Positions 9,162-17,086 of a stretch of DNA of 64,000 nt are shown piece by piece. This stretch comes from Micromonospora rubida (GTDB lineage: Bacteria; Actinomycetota; Actinomycetes; Mycobacteriales; Micromonosporaceae): NCBI RefSeq assembly GCF_009908295.1, contig NZ_JAAALO010000003.1, positions 620,001 to 684,000 on the forward strand, written 5' to 3'. Within the stretch, counting starts at the first letter, position 1. Every line of letters starts with the position of its first letter. Made by a program: the position numbers and the translations under genes. The notes beneath the pieces were generated by a model. The model made no database searches, was not told the DNA's origin, and saw only the letters and a program-made list of their open reading frames with translations.

Positions 9162-9265
9162 CGCTCCTGCGCCAGTGAGGTCGACCGGCCGCCGCGGGAC
9201 GGGATCGGCCGGGCAGCCGAAGCGACCCGATCGCTCCGGGGACCGGTGACGAGAAGGTCTGGCAT
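9158..9265 (-). CDS. Possible 35-aa upstream ORF coupled to the MFS gene
   Basis: The minus-strand ATG at 9265 opens a 35-codon frame beginning MPDLLVTGPR. Its TGA stop (9160-9158) overlaps the MFS start as ATGA. A GGAG ribosome binding site stands about 6 nt upstream of the ATG. The peptide has no recognised motif and may act only as a translated leader. It could be chance, since high-GC DNA has many open frames, but the combination of ribosome binding site and exact overlap is suggestive. Confidence 0.35.
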   Translation of the reverse strand: MPDLLVTGPRSDRVASAARPIPSRGGRSTSLAQER

Positions 9266-9280
9266 GGCAGCTCCAAAGAT

Positions 9281-9338
9281 CGAACCGATCGGTACGATCT
9301 CAGATGCTAGCAGCTGGCCGAACCGATCGGTACCATCT
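9281..9338. promoter_or_regulatory. Paired TetR operators in the divergent promoter region
   Basis: The palindrome ACCGATCGGT occurs twice, at 9284-9293 and 9322-9331, in the same extended context, CGAACCGATCGGTAC followed by GATCT or CATCT. The centres are 38 nt apart. The right copy overlaps TACCAT (9331-9336), a -10-like hexamer 7 nt before the tetR ATG. The left copy covers the likely promoter of the MFS gene. This is the expected arrangement for a TetR protein repressing itself and the divergent transporter. Confidence 0.75.
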
Positions 9339-9343
9339 GTGCC

Positions 9344-9940
9344 ATGCCAGTCGCCAAGGGCTCGACGATCGATCCGGAGCGCACCCGCGCGACCATCCTC
9401 GAAGCGGCCACCCCTGTGCTGTACGAGCGTGGGCTCGACGGCATCGGGGTCGCCGAGCTATGCGCTCGGATCGGGGTGTCCAAGGAGACGCTGTACCGGC
9501 ACTTCGGCACCAAGGATGCGCTGGTGGAGGCCGTGCTGGAGGTGCGTAGCGACCGGGTGGTGAGCTGGCTGGCCAGTGCCGTCGCGGCGGCCGGGGAAGA
9601 ACCCGCCGACCAGCTCGGCGCGGTGTTCGACGTCCTGCAGAAGTGGTACGACGAGCCCGTCTTCCGCGGCTGCGCGATGCTGAACGCCGCCGCCCAGCAC
9701 CATGTCGAGGCGGTACGTGCCATCACCGCGCGTCACCTGGGCCGCTACCTCGAACTTCTTACCGGAATCGCCAGCCGCGCCGGAGCCGCCGATCCGCATG
9801 TTCTGGGGCGGCAGTTGCTCATGCTGGTAGAGGGTGCGACCGTCGTCGCCGCACATCAGGACGCAGTCGGCGCGGGCGAGCACGCTCGCCGTGCCGCACT
9901 TACGCTGCTGTCCGCCGTCCGAACCAGCCTTGAAGCTTGA
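9344..9940 (+). CDS. TetR/AcrR-family transcriptional regulator
   Basis: A 198-residue repressor. The N-terminal helix-turn-helix spans roughly residues 15-60 (RATILEAATPVLYERG, then VSKETLYRHFGTKDAL), followed by an all-helical ligand domain. There is no ribosome binding site before the ATG at 9344, and TACCAT lies 7 nt upstream, so the mRNA is probably leaderless. Bound repressor at the 9322-9331 palindrome would block the promoter directly. The divergent MFS transporter and alpha/beta hydrolase are the obvious targets. The ligand is unknown. Confidence 0.9.
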   Translation: MPVAKGSTIDPERTRATILEAATPVLYERGLDGIGVAELCARIGVSKETLYRHFGTKDALVEAVLEVRSDRVVSWLASAVAAAGEEPADQLGAVFDVLQKWYDEPVFRGCAMLNAAAQHHVEAVRAITARHLGRYLELLTGIASRAGAADPHVLGRQLLMLVEGATVVAAHQDAVGAGEHARRAALTLLSAVRTSLEA

Positions 9941-10020
9941 CGCATCGCATCGGTTGGTCGACGACCGCTCGGTGACGGCCCGTCAGCGCCAAGTGCCAGC
10001 TACGGGGTTCGCCGGCGAAG

Positions 10021-10383
10021 CTAAAGGGTCTGGCCGGTGACGGCGACGAGCCGGGGCAGCTCGGTGCCGCGTACCGCGGGCAGGACCAGCCACTCGCCGT
10101 CGTCGAGCCGGACGACGGCCCGGCCCCGGGCGTCGGCGGTCAGCTCGACGATCCGTTCCCAGCCGATCCGGCGCTGCCCGGTCAGCGCCCGCAGGCGCAG
10201 CTCCCGGGCGTCCGCCTCCGTGCCGGAGCGCCAGGCCCAGACGGCGGCGGCGAGCGGGACGAGCAGCACCGGCAGGAAGTACCACCCGGCGGCGGCCAAC
10301 GGCAGCGCGCTGATGAAGGCGATCACCGCCGCGACCAGGATCGCCTGGTTGGGGCGGAAGCGGACGGTCTCGGCGCTGCTCAC
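10021..10383 (-). CDS. PH-domain-containing membrane protein
   Basis: A 120-residue protein starting VSSAETVRFRPN at a GTG (10383). Two hydrophobic helices at about 15-55 are followed by a short beta-rich domain resembling bacterial PH domains (bPH_6-like), with WERIVEL and RLDDGEWLVLPA. This is a common small protein of actinobacteria with no established function. The frame is open further upstream, but those residues are Pro/Arg-rich and precede the natural FRPNQ start typical of the family. Confidence 0.7.
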   Translation of the reverse strand: MSSAETVRFRPNQAILVAAVIAFISALPLAAAGWYFLPVLLVPLAAAVWAWRSGTEADARELRLRALTGQRRIGWERIVELTADARGRAVVRLDDGEWLVLPAVRGTELPRLVAVTGQTL

Positions 10384-10638
10384 CCCCTGATGGTCCCACC
10401 TGGGCGGGGCCGGGCCCCGGGCGGGCGGGGCGCAGGTGATCGGCGCCATGGAAGTGACCTGAATCACTCATGTTCACGGCCTGGTGGCCGTTTCCTGTGG
10501 TGACGATGGGTCGTTTCACCATGTTGGGCCGGCTAACCAGTCGCGCCCACGCCCGGACCGCCACTCCGGGCGACGCCGCCGACCGCAACCCGCACCGTCG
10601 TACCGCACCGCCCGTGCCCCCTCACGAAGGCGATCGCC

Positions 10639-13254
10639 GTGTCCGTCGCGTATCCCCCCGGCGCCTCCCACAGCCTCCCGCGTCCCGCCGACCTGCTGGT
10701 GCTGGCGACGGCGGCGCTGCTCGCCCTCGCCGGCCTGGCCGGCGCGATCCCGCCGCTGGCCGCGGTGGCCCTCGCCGGCGCCGCCGGCAGCGTCCTGGCC
10801 GGCGTCCGGCTGTCCCTGCTGGCCGTGCCCGCCCGGTACGCCGGGCCGCCCGGCGGCGGCCCCGACCAGGCCGGCCGCCGCGCCATCCGCTGCCGCTCGG
10901 CAGCGGGGCTGCTCGACGCGGCGGTGGCCACGGTCGGGCTGACCGTCGCGGTGCTCCCCCTCGTCGGCACCGGCCTGCGGGTGACCGTCGGCGCGGCCGG
11001 TCTCGGGGTCGCCGCCCTGCTGCACGCCGGCGGGCTGCTCCTGCTGCCCGGCCGTAGCCGGCTGCCGAACCGGGCCCGGGTCCGCCGCGTGGTCGACATC
11101 GTCAGCCTGGGCCTGAGTCTGATCTTCGCCGCCTGGGTGCTGCTGCCGCCGGGGGATACCCCGCCGGCAGCCCGGGTAGCGGTGGTGACCGGCGGGTTCG
11201 GCCTCGCGGCCATCGGCGTCGCGGTGTTGGCCGACTGGCGGCGTCGGCCGGGCTCGGCGATCTGCCTGCTCGGCGCCGGGGCGGCCCAGTTCGGCCTGCT
11301 CGCGCTGATCGTGCTGCTCGCCTACGACGCCCCGGACCGGGCCCTGCTGGCCACCGTCGGGCCGCTGGTGGTCGGGGCGCTGCTCACCGCCGACGGGGTC
11401 CGCCGGGTGGCCGCCGGAGACCCGCGCCGCCCGGGTGGCCCGACGCCCGTCTGGCCCCGGGTCAGCGCGCCGGCCGCGATCGCCGCCCTGGCCGCCGGCG
11501 GGCACCTCTACGCGCACGGCGACTTCACGCCGGGGGCGATCCTGCTCGGGCTGGCGGTGACCCCGCCGCTGGTGGTCCGGGAGTTGATGACCGCCACCGA
11601 CAACCGCCGGTTCGCCGCCCGCCTCGCCGCCCAGGAGGCGTACTTCCGGGCCCTGGTCTCGGGCGGCGACGACCTGATCCTGCTGTTGGACGACGCGCTG
11701 CGGGTGTGCTGGCAGTCGCCGGCCGCGACCCGGCTGTTCGGGCTGACTGATGCCGACGTGCTCGGCCGGCCCTTCGCCGACCTGCTGCACCCCGCCGACG
11801 TCCCGCGCGCCGCGCTGCTGCTCGACGGGGTGCGCGCCGGCACCCGGCCGACGCTGCTGGCCGCCCGGATGCGCGACGGGCGCGGGGTGTGGCGGGAGAC
11901 CGAGTCCACGATCAGCGACCAGCGCGAGGTGCCCGAGGTGCACGCGCTGGCGTTGTACGTGCGTGACGTCGGCGAGCGTCGCCGGCTGGAGCGCGCGGTG
12001 CACCAGCTCGCCGCGACCGACCAGCTCACCGGGCTGGCCAACCGGCGCGAGCTGCTGCGCGAGCTGGCCGCCCGGCGGGCCGGGGCGGGGGCGCTGCTGG
12101 TGGTGGACCTGCACGGCCTGGGCGCGGTCAACGACGGTCGCGGCCACGCGGTCGGCGACGTGGTCGTGGTGGAGGTGGCCCGCCGGCTGCGCGCGGCGGT
12201 CGGCCCGGACGACCTGGTGGCCCGGCTGGTCGGCGACGAGTTCGGCGTGGTCACCACCGTCGGCCCGGTGCTGGCGTACGCGCTGGGCACCCGGCTGCTG
12301 GAGGCGCTCGGCGAGCCGTACCGGGTGGCGGGCGACGAGGTCCGGTTGCAGGCCAGCATCGGCCTGGCCGAGATCCCCGGCGCGGCTGCCGACGACGTGC
12401 TGCGCCAGGCGGACCTGGCCCGACGGCGGGCCGCCCAGCTCGGCCGGGACCGGATCGAGTGGTACGACGCGTACCTGGAGGAGCAGCTCGTCCGCCGGCT
12501 CGACCTGGAGCGGGAGCTGCCCGGCGCGGTGGCGCGGGGCGAGCTGGACCTGGTCTACCAGCCGGTGCTCGGGCTGGCCGACCGGCTGCCGGTGGGCACC
12601 GAGGCGCTGCTGCGCTGGCGCAGCCCGGTGCTGGGCACCGTGCTCCCGGCCGAGCTGCTGCCCGTCGCCGAGGACCTGGACCTCGTCGGCGAGGTGGGCC
12701 GCTGGGTGCTGGACCGGGCCTGCCGCCAACTGGCCGACTGGTCAACGGGGGGCTGGCAGCTCTGGATGTCGGTGAACGTCACCCCTCGGGAGTTGGCCGC
12801 GCCGGACTTCCTCCAGCGTGCCGCGGCGGTGCTGGCCACCCACGGGCTGTCGCCGGAGCGGCTGGTGATCGAGGTGGCCGAGCCGCGCATCGGCGCGGAG
12901 CTGTCGACGACGGTGGCCCGGCTCGCCGGGCTGCGCTCGCTCGGCGTGCGCACCGCGCTGGACGACTTCCGGGCGGCGCACGCCTCGCTGGCCCAGCTCC
13001 GCCGGCTCCCCATCGACCTGCTCAAGCTGGCCCCGCACCGGGCCGGCGGGGCCGACCAACTGGTCGACGTGGTGGTCAGCCTCGGCGACCGGCTCGGCCT
13101 GGAGATCGTCGCCGCGCAGTTGGAGACGCCGGCCCAGGCGGACGCCGCCGGCCGGGCCGGCTGCCGCTACGGGCAGGGCTTCGCGCTGGCCCGCCCGGCG
13201 ACGGCCGAGCGGGTGGAGGCGTACTTCGAGGAGTTCCCGTCCGCGTCCCGGTGA
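10639..13254 (+). CDS. Membrane PAS-GGDEF-EAL protein with degenerate catalytic motifs
   Basis: An 871-residue protein: about eight or nine hydrophobic helices (1-320), a PAS-like domain (330-450), GGDEF (455-615) and EAL (620-865). The GGDEF signature reads VGDEF. In the EAL domain the first Glu is kept (TEALLRW) and VNVTPREL is normal, but ALDDFGTG has become ALDDFRAA, LKID has become LKLA, and AEGVET has become AAQLET. Metal and catalytic residues are therefore lost. It probably binds c-di-GMP or a partner, or has only an allosteric role. The GTG start follows GAAGG at suitable spacing. The intact homologue at 34529-36991 shows what the motifs should look like. Confidence 0.85.
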   Translation: MSVAYPPGASHSLPRPADLLVLATAALLALAGLAGAIPPLAAVALAGAAGSVLAGVRLSLLAVPARYAGPPGGGPDQAGRRAIRCRSAAGLLDAAVATVGLTVAVLPLVGTGLRVTVGAAGLGVAALLHAGGLLLLPGRSRLPNRARVRRVVDIVSLGLSLIFAAWVLLPPGDTPPAARVAVVTGGFGLAAIGVAVLADWRRRPGSAICLLGAGAAQFGLLALIVLLAYDAPDRALLATVGPLVVGALLTADGVRRVAAGDPRRPGGPTPVWPRVSAPAAIAALAAGGHLYAHGDFTPGAILLGLAVTPPLVVRELMTATDNRRFAARLAAQEAYFRALVSGGDDLILLLDDALRVCWQSPAATRLFGLTDADVLGRPFADLLHPADVPRAALLLDGVRAGTRPTLLAARMRDGRGVWRETESTISDQREVPEVHALALYVRDVGERRRLERAVHQLAATDQLTGLANRRELLRELAARRAGAGALLVVDLHGLGAVNDGRGHAVGDVVVVEVARRLRAAVGPDDLVARLVGDEFGVVTTVGPVLAYALGTRLLEALGEPYRVAGDEVRLQASIGLAEIPGAAADDVLRQADLARRRAAQLGRDRIEWYDAYLEEQLVRRLDLERELPGAVARGELDLVYQPVLGLADRLPVGTEALLRWRSPVLGTVLPAELLPVAEDLDLVGEVGRWVLDRACRQLADWSTGGWQLWMSVNVTPRELAAPDFLQRAAAVLATHGLSPERLVIEVAEPRIGAELSTTVARLAGLRSLGVRTALDDFRAAHASLAQLRRLPIDLLKLAPHRAGGADQLVDVVVSLGDRLGLEIVAAQLETPAQADAAGRAGCRYGQGFALARPATAERVEAYFEEFPSASR

Positions 13255-13287
13255 GGGGTCGGTGCCGGCGAGCGATGCTGAACCGGT

Positions 13288-14307
13288 TCACCTGACCCGG
13301 GGCGGCGCGGTGCTGCCCCGGGGCGTGAGGTGGGCGGTCTCGTCCTGGAGCTCGCCGGTCGGCTCGCCGGCGATCACCCGGAGCAGTTGCCGGGCGGCGT
13401 GCGCGCCGTACGCGGGGATGTCCCGGCCGAGGGCGGTCAGCGGCGGGTGCACGAGCTGGCACAGCGGGGAGTCGTCCCAGGCGACGATCGACAGGTCGCC
13501 CGGGACCTGAAGGCCCATCTCCTGGGCCACGGACAGCCCCGCTATCGCCATCACGTCGTTGTCGTAGATGACGGCGGTGGGCCGGTTCGGCGAGCTGAGC
13601 AGCCGCCGGGTGGCCCGGGCCCCCTCCTCGCCGGTGTAGTCCGACCAGACGGTGACCGACTCGTCGAGCCCGAGCCGCCCGCACACCTCGGTGAACGCGT
13701 CGCTGCGGATCTCGGTGTGCAGCAGCGCGGGCAGGCCGCCGACCCGGGCGATCCGGCGGTGACCCAGGGCGACCAGGTACTCCACCGTCTCGGCCAGCGC
13801 CGCGGCCTCGTCGGACCAGACGCTGGCCAGCGAGCCGGTGTGCCCGGGGCCGCCGATCACCACGGCCGGCAGTTGCAGCTCCTCCAGCGCCGGCACCCGC
13901 CGGTCGTCGGTGCGCAGGTCGCAGACGAAGACCCCGTCCACCCGGCGCTCGGCCCACCAGCGCCGGTAGACCGCGATCTCCGCGTCCTGGTCGGCGACCA
14001 CCTGGAGGGTCAGCGCGTACGACCGGGCCGACAGTTCGGCCTCGACGCCGCTGATCAGCTCCATGAAGAACGGCTCGATGCCGAGGATCCGGGCCGGGCG
14101 GCACAGGGCCAGGCCGACCGCCTTGGCGGTGGCGCCGGAGAGCGCCCGCGCGGCGCTGCTCGGGCTGAACCCGATCTCGGCGGCGATGGCCAGGATGCGC
14201 TGTCGGGTCGCCTCGGAGACGCCGCGTTGCCCGTTCAGCGCGTACGAGACCGCGCCCTTGGACACCCCGGCCCGCCGCGCGACGTCGGCGATGGTCGGCC
14301 GCTTCAC
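13288..14307 (-). CDS. LacI-family regulator of the adjacent beta-mannoside operon
   Basis: A 339-residue repressor. The helix-turn-helix and hinge at residues 3-60 read TIADVARRAGVSKGAVSYAL and later SAARALSG. The rest is a periplasmic-binding-like sugar sensor domain with YDNDVMAIAGLSVAQE and WDDSPLCQLVHPPLT. The GTG start at 14307 has a GGAGGAG site upstream. It diverges from the sugar-uptake operon at 14685 across 377 nt that contain two boxes close to the 14-bp CebR palindrome of Streptomyces. The inferred role is repression relieved by an imported beta-manno-oligosaccharide. Confidence 0.9.
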   Translation of the reverse strand: MKRPTIADVARRAGVSKGAVSYALNGQRGVSEATRQRILAIAAEIGFSPSSAARALSGATAKAVGLALCRPARILGIEPFFMELISGVEAELSARSYALTLQVVADQDAEIAVYRRWWAERRVDGVFVCDLRTDDRRVPALEELQLPAVVIGGPGHTGSLASVWSDEAAALAETVEYLVALGHRRIARVGGLPALLHTEIRSDAFTEVCGRLGLDESVTVWSDYTGEEGARATRRLLSSPNRPTAVIYDNDVMAIAGLSVAQEMGLQVPGDLSIVAWDDSPLCQLVHPPLTALGRDIPAYGAHAARQLLRVIAGEPTGELQDETAHLTPRGSTAPPRVR

Positions 14308-14529
14308 CGGCGTGTCTCCTCCACTTGCTGGGCCCGCCCCGGGCGGGTGTCACGGCGCCGGGTGACCGGCGGCCCTCACGCTACTGCAACCGGCCCGGCG
14401 GGTGACCGGGCCGGAGCCGCCTCGCCGCGCGACCGAACGGATTGCTTGCCCGGTTAAGGATACGGGTCGTCGGCCGGGCGCGGGTGACGCTGTCGCCGAT
14501 CGGGATGCTGCGGAGCGGTCAACCACGAG

Positions 14530-14543
14530 TGGTCGCGCTCCCA
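14530..14543. promoter_or_regulatory. CebR-like operator, upstream copy
   Basis: TGGTCGCGCTCCCA matches 12 of 14 positions of the palindrome TGGGAGCGCTCCCA known for the LacI-family regulator CebR of Streptomyces. It lies 43 nt upstream of the -35 element of the operon promoter. Confidence 0.5.
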
Positions 14544-14585
14544 TGCGGCCGGAAGTTACGGAACGTCCCCGGGCTTAACCGTTCG

Positions 14586-14614
14586 TTGACACCGCGGAGA
14601 CGGGATCGTACGGT
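14586..14614 (+). promoter_or_regulatory. Promoter of the sugar-uptake operon
   Basis: TTGACA (14586-14591) and TACGGT (14609-14614) are separated by exactly 17 nt, close to the actinobacterial housekeeping consensus. The predicted start near 14621 leaves a 5' leader of about 64 nt that contains the downstream CebR-like box. Confidence 0.7.
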
Positions 14615-14652
14615 GGCTTCACTTATCCGGTTCAGTCGACGTCTCTCGATGT

Positions 14653-14666
14653 CGGGAGCGTTCCCA
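14653..14666. promoter_or_regulatory. CebR-like operator, downstream copy
   Basis: CGGGAGCGTTCCCA matches 12 of 14 positions of TGGGAGCGCTCCCA. It lies in the leader between the predicted transcription start and the ribosome binding site, where bound LacI protein would block elongation. Confidence 0.55.
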
Positions 14667-14684
14667 TCTTGCTCGGAGGATGAC

Positions 14685-15968
14685 ATGAAACGGTCCTGGA
14701 CCCACTGGGCCCGCGCGGTCGCCGTGGGCGCGGTCAGCCTGGCCGTGGTGGCCGCGTGCAGCGGAAAGAGCGCCAGCGGCGGCGACGAGGCGGGTGGCGG
14801 CGCGGTCACCCTGAAGATCAACTTCTGGGGCGACTTCGGGCTCCAGGACCTGAAGACCAGGTACGAGGCCGCACACCCGAACGTCAAGATCCAGCTCAAC
14901 TCGGGCGAGTACAACGCGCAGCACGAGGACCTGCAGAAGAAGCTGGTCGCCGGCTCGGGCGCGGCGGACATCGCCGCCATCGACGAGGGCTTCATGGTCC
15001 AGTTCCGCAGCCAGTCCGACAAGTTCGTCAACCTGCTGGACAAGGGCGCCGGGCAGTACGAGAGCAAGTACCTGCCGTGGAAGTGGAAGCAGTCGCTGTC
15101 CGCCGACGGCAAGACCCAGATCGGCCTCGGCACCGACGTCGGCGGCCTGGCCATGTGCTACCGCACCGACCTGTTCAAGGCCGCCGGCCTGCCCACCGAG
15201 CGGGACCAGGTCTCCGCGCTCTGGCCCACCTGGGACCGGTTCATCGAGGTCGGCCAGCAGTACACCGCCAAGACGAACAAGAAGTTCCTCGACGCCGGGA
15301 CCAACCTGTTCAACCCGGTCCTCGGCCAGCAGCAGACCGGCTTCTACAGCGAGCAGGAGCAGCTCCAGATGGAGGGCGGCCCGAAGGTCGCCTTCGACTA
15401 CACGGTCAAGGCCCTCCAGGCCGACATCTCGGCCAACCTGACCAGCTTCCAGGCCGACTGGGACAAGGGCTTCACCAGCGGCGCCTTCGCCGTCCTCGCC
15501 TGCCCGGCGTGGATGCTGGGCCACATCAAGGACACCGCCCCCGGCACCAAGGGCAAGTGGGACATCGCGGCGGTGCCCGGCGGCGGTGGCAACTGGGGCG
15601 GGTCGTTCCTGACCGTCCCCAAGCAGAGCAAGCACGCCGACGAGGCGTACAAGCTGCTGGAGTGGCTGGTCCAGCCGGAGCAGCAGATCGAGGTCTTCAA
15701 GAAGGTCGGCAACCTGCCGTCGCAGCCGGCCCTGTACTCCGACCCGGCCATCGCCGAGTTCAAGAACCCGTTCTTCAACGACGCGCCCGTCGGGCAGATC
15801 TTCCCGAAGATGGCGCAGGGCCTCACCCCGCAGTACCTGGGCAAGAAGAACGGCCCGACCCGCGTCGCGGTGGAGAACGTCATCAAGCGGGTGGAGAACA
15901 AGACCCTCAAGCCGGACGCCGCCTGGGCGGAGGCGGTCAAGGAGGCCGAGAAGGCCGGCAGGTCCTGA
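14685..15968 (+). CDS. ABC transporter sugar-binding lipoprotein
   Basis: A 427-residue solute-binding protein of the family-1 (UgpB/MalE-like) type. It has a signal peptide with lipobox VVAACS and is therefore anchored outside the membrane. The mature domain starts VTLKINFWGDF. The C-terminal half has PAWMLGHIKD and a Trp/Gly-rich segment typical of oligosaccharide binders. The ATG at 14685 is fixed by CGGAGGA four nt upstream. The first gene of a four-gene operon ending in beta-mannosidase, it likely binds manno-oligosaccharides or related plant-derived sugars. The ligand is inferred from context only. Confidence 0.9.
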   Translation: MKRSWTHWARAVAVGAVSLAVVAACSGKSASGGDEAGGGAVTLKINFWGDFGLQDLKTRYEAAHPNVKIQLNSGEYNAQHEDLQKKLVAGSGAADIAAIDEGFMVQFRSQSDKFVNLLDKGAGQYESKYLPWKWKQSLSADGKTQIGLGTDVGGLAMCYRTDLFKAAGLPTERDQVSALWPTWDRFIEVGQQYTAKTNKKFLDAGTNLFNPVLGQQQTGFYSEQEQLQMEGGPKVAFDYTVKALQADISANLTSFQADWDKGFTSGAFAVLACPAWMLGHIKDTAPGTKGKWDIAAVPGGGGNWGGSFLTVPKQSKHADEAYKLLEWLVQPEQQIEVFKKVGNLPSQPALYSDPAIAEFKNPFFNDAPVGQIFPKMAQGLTPQYLGKKNGPTRVAVENVIKRVENKTLKPDAAWAEAVKEAEKAGRS

Positions 15969-15981
15969 CGATCCGATGACC

Positions 15982-16009
15982 GGCGGCGGGGCCGCCCCGC
16001 CCCGCCGCC
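15982..16009 (+). terminator. Intergenic hairpin after the binding-protein gene
   Basis: Arms 15982-15991 and 16000-16009 form a 10-bp GC stem with an 8-nt loop, 13 nt after the stop codon. Such hairpins between a binding-protein gene and its permeases usually protect or attenuate the mRNA so that binding protein is made in excess. Confidence 0.5.
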
Positions 16010-16069
16010 CTGCCGCCACCGCCCGGCGTCCCGCCCCGGAGACAGTCCACCTCGGCCCAGGAGCGTCCC

Positions 16070-17086
16070 ATGTCCTCCACCCGTGCCGCGCCCGCCCCGC
16101 CGGGCCGTCGTACCCCGCGCAAGCGCGGCGCCGACGGCTCCGGGGCCGACCAGCGGCGGCTCACCTGGCGCAACCGGCTGTACCGCTTCGACATGCGCTA
16201 CATGCCGTACCTGCTGATCGCCCCGTTCTTCCTGATCTTCGGAGTCTTCGGGCTCTTTCCGCTGATCTTCAACGGGGTCGTCTCGCTGCGGAACTACCGG
16301 CTCGACGACCCGACCCTGCCGCCGTGGGCGGGCTTCGACAACTTCGCGAAGCTGCTCGGCGACGAGGACTTCTGGAACGCGCTCTACAACACCTTCGGCA
16401 TCTTCCTGCTCTCCTCGGTGCCGCAGCTCCTGCTCGCCCTGGTGGTCGCCTCGCTGCTGAACCGCAAGCTGCGCGCGCAGACCTGGTGGCGGGTCGGCAT
16501 CCTGCTGCCGTACGTCACCCCGCTGGTCGCCTCGACCATGGTGTTCAGCGTCTTCTTCTCCCGCGACTTCGGCATGGCCAACTGGCTGCTCGGCCTCGTG
16601 GGCCTCGGCGGCGACGCCCCGGCCGACTGGCGGGCCGACAAGTTCCACTCCTGGATCGCCATCGCCACCATGGTCAACTGGAAGTGGATCGGCTACAACG
16701 CGCTGCTCTACCTGGCCGCGATGCAGTCCATCCCGCGCGACGTCTACGAGGCGTCGGCCATCGACGGCGCCGGCCCGTGGCGGCAGCTCTGGCGGATCAC
16801 CGTGCCGATGATCCAGCCGGTCGTCGTCTTCACCGTGGTGCTCTCCACCATCGGCGGGCTCCAGCTCTTCACCGAGCCGATGCTGTTCGACCTGAACGCG
16901 CAGGCGGCCACCGGCGGCCCGAACGGCGAGTGGCAGACCATCGCCCAGCTCATCTACAAGGTCGGCTGGAAGGACCTCGACCTCGGGTACGCCGCCGCGA
17001 TGTCCTGGGCCCTGTTCCTGATCATCCTCGTCGTCGCCGGCATCAACACTCTGCTGACGAACCGCCTGTCCGGAGGTCGCCAATGA
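16070..17086 (+). CDS. ABC sugar permease, MalF/UgpA type
   Basis: A 338-residue inner-membrane permease with about six helices after a basic cytoplasmic N-terminus. The EAA motif that docks the ATPase reads EASAIDGAGPWRQLWRITVPM. AGGAG precedes the ATG at 16070. Its stop overlaps the next start as ATGA (17083-17086), so the two permeases are translationally coupled, as expected for a heterodimeric channel. No ATPase gene follows. In actinobacteria such importers often share one ATPase (MsiK) encoded elsewhere. Confidence 0.92.
   Translation: MSSTRAAPAPPGRRTPRKRGADGSGADQRRLTWRNRLYRFDMRYMPYLLIAPFFLIFGVFGLFPLIFNGVVSLRNYRLDDPTLPPWAGFDNFAKLLGDEDFWNALYNTFGIFLLSSVPQLLLALVVASLLNRKLRAQTWWRVGILLPYVTPLVASTMVFSVFFSRDFGMANWLLGLVGLGGDAPADWRADKFHSWIAIATMVNWKWIGYNALLYLAAMQSIPRDVYEASAIDGAGPWRQLWRITVPMIQPVVVFTVVLSTIGGLQLFTEPMLFDLNAQAATGGPNGEWQTIAQLIYKVGWKDLDLGYAAAMSWALFLIILVVAGINTLLTNRLSGGRQ

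Noticed and set aside
10440..10475. Possible BldD box upstream of the GGDEF-EAL gene (AGTGA-N6-TCACT)
   Set aside because: Checked against the BldD consensus, too many central positions fail. It is only a 5-bp inverted repeat.
10516..12729. A 737-codon open frame on the minus strand opposite the GGDEF-EAL gene, and similar long frames opposite serA, cimA, ilvB and others
   Set aside because: They are Arg/Gly/Pro/His-rich mirror frames forced open by the third-position GC of the real genes. None has family motifs or a ribosome binding site.
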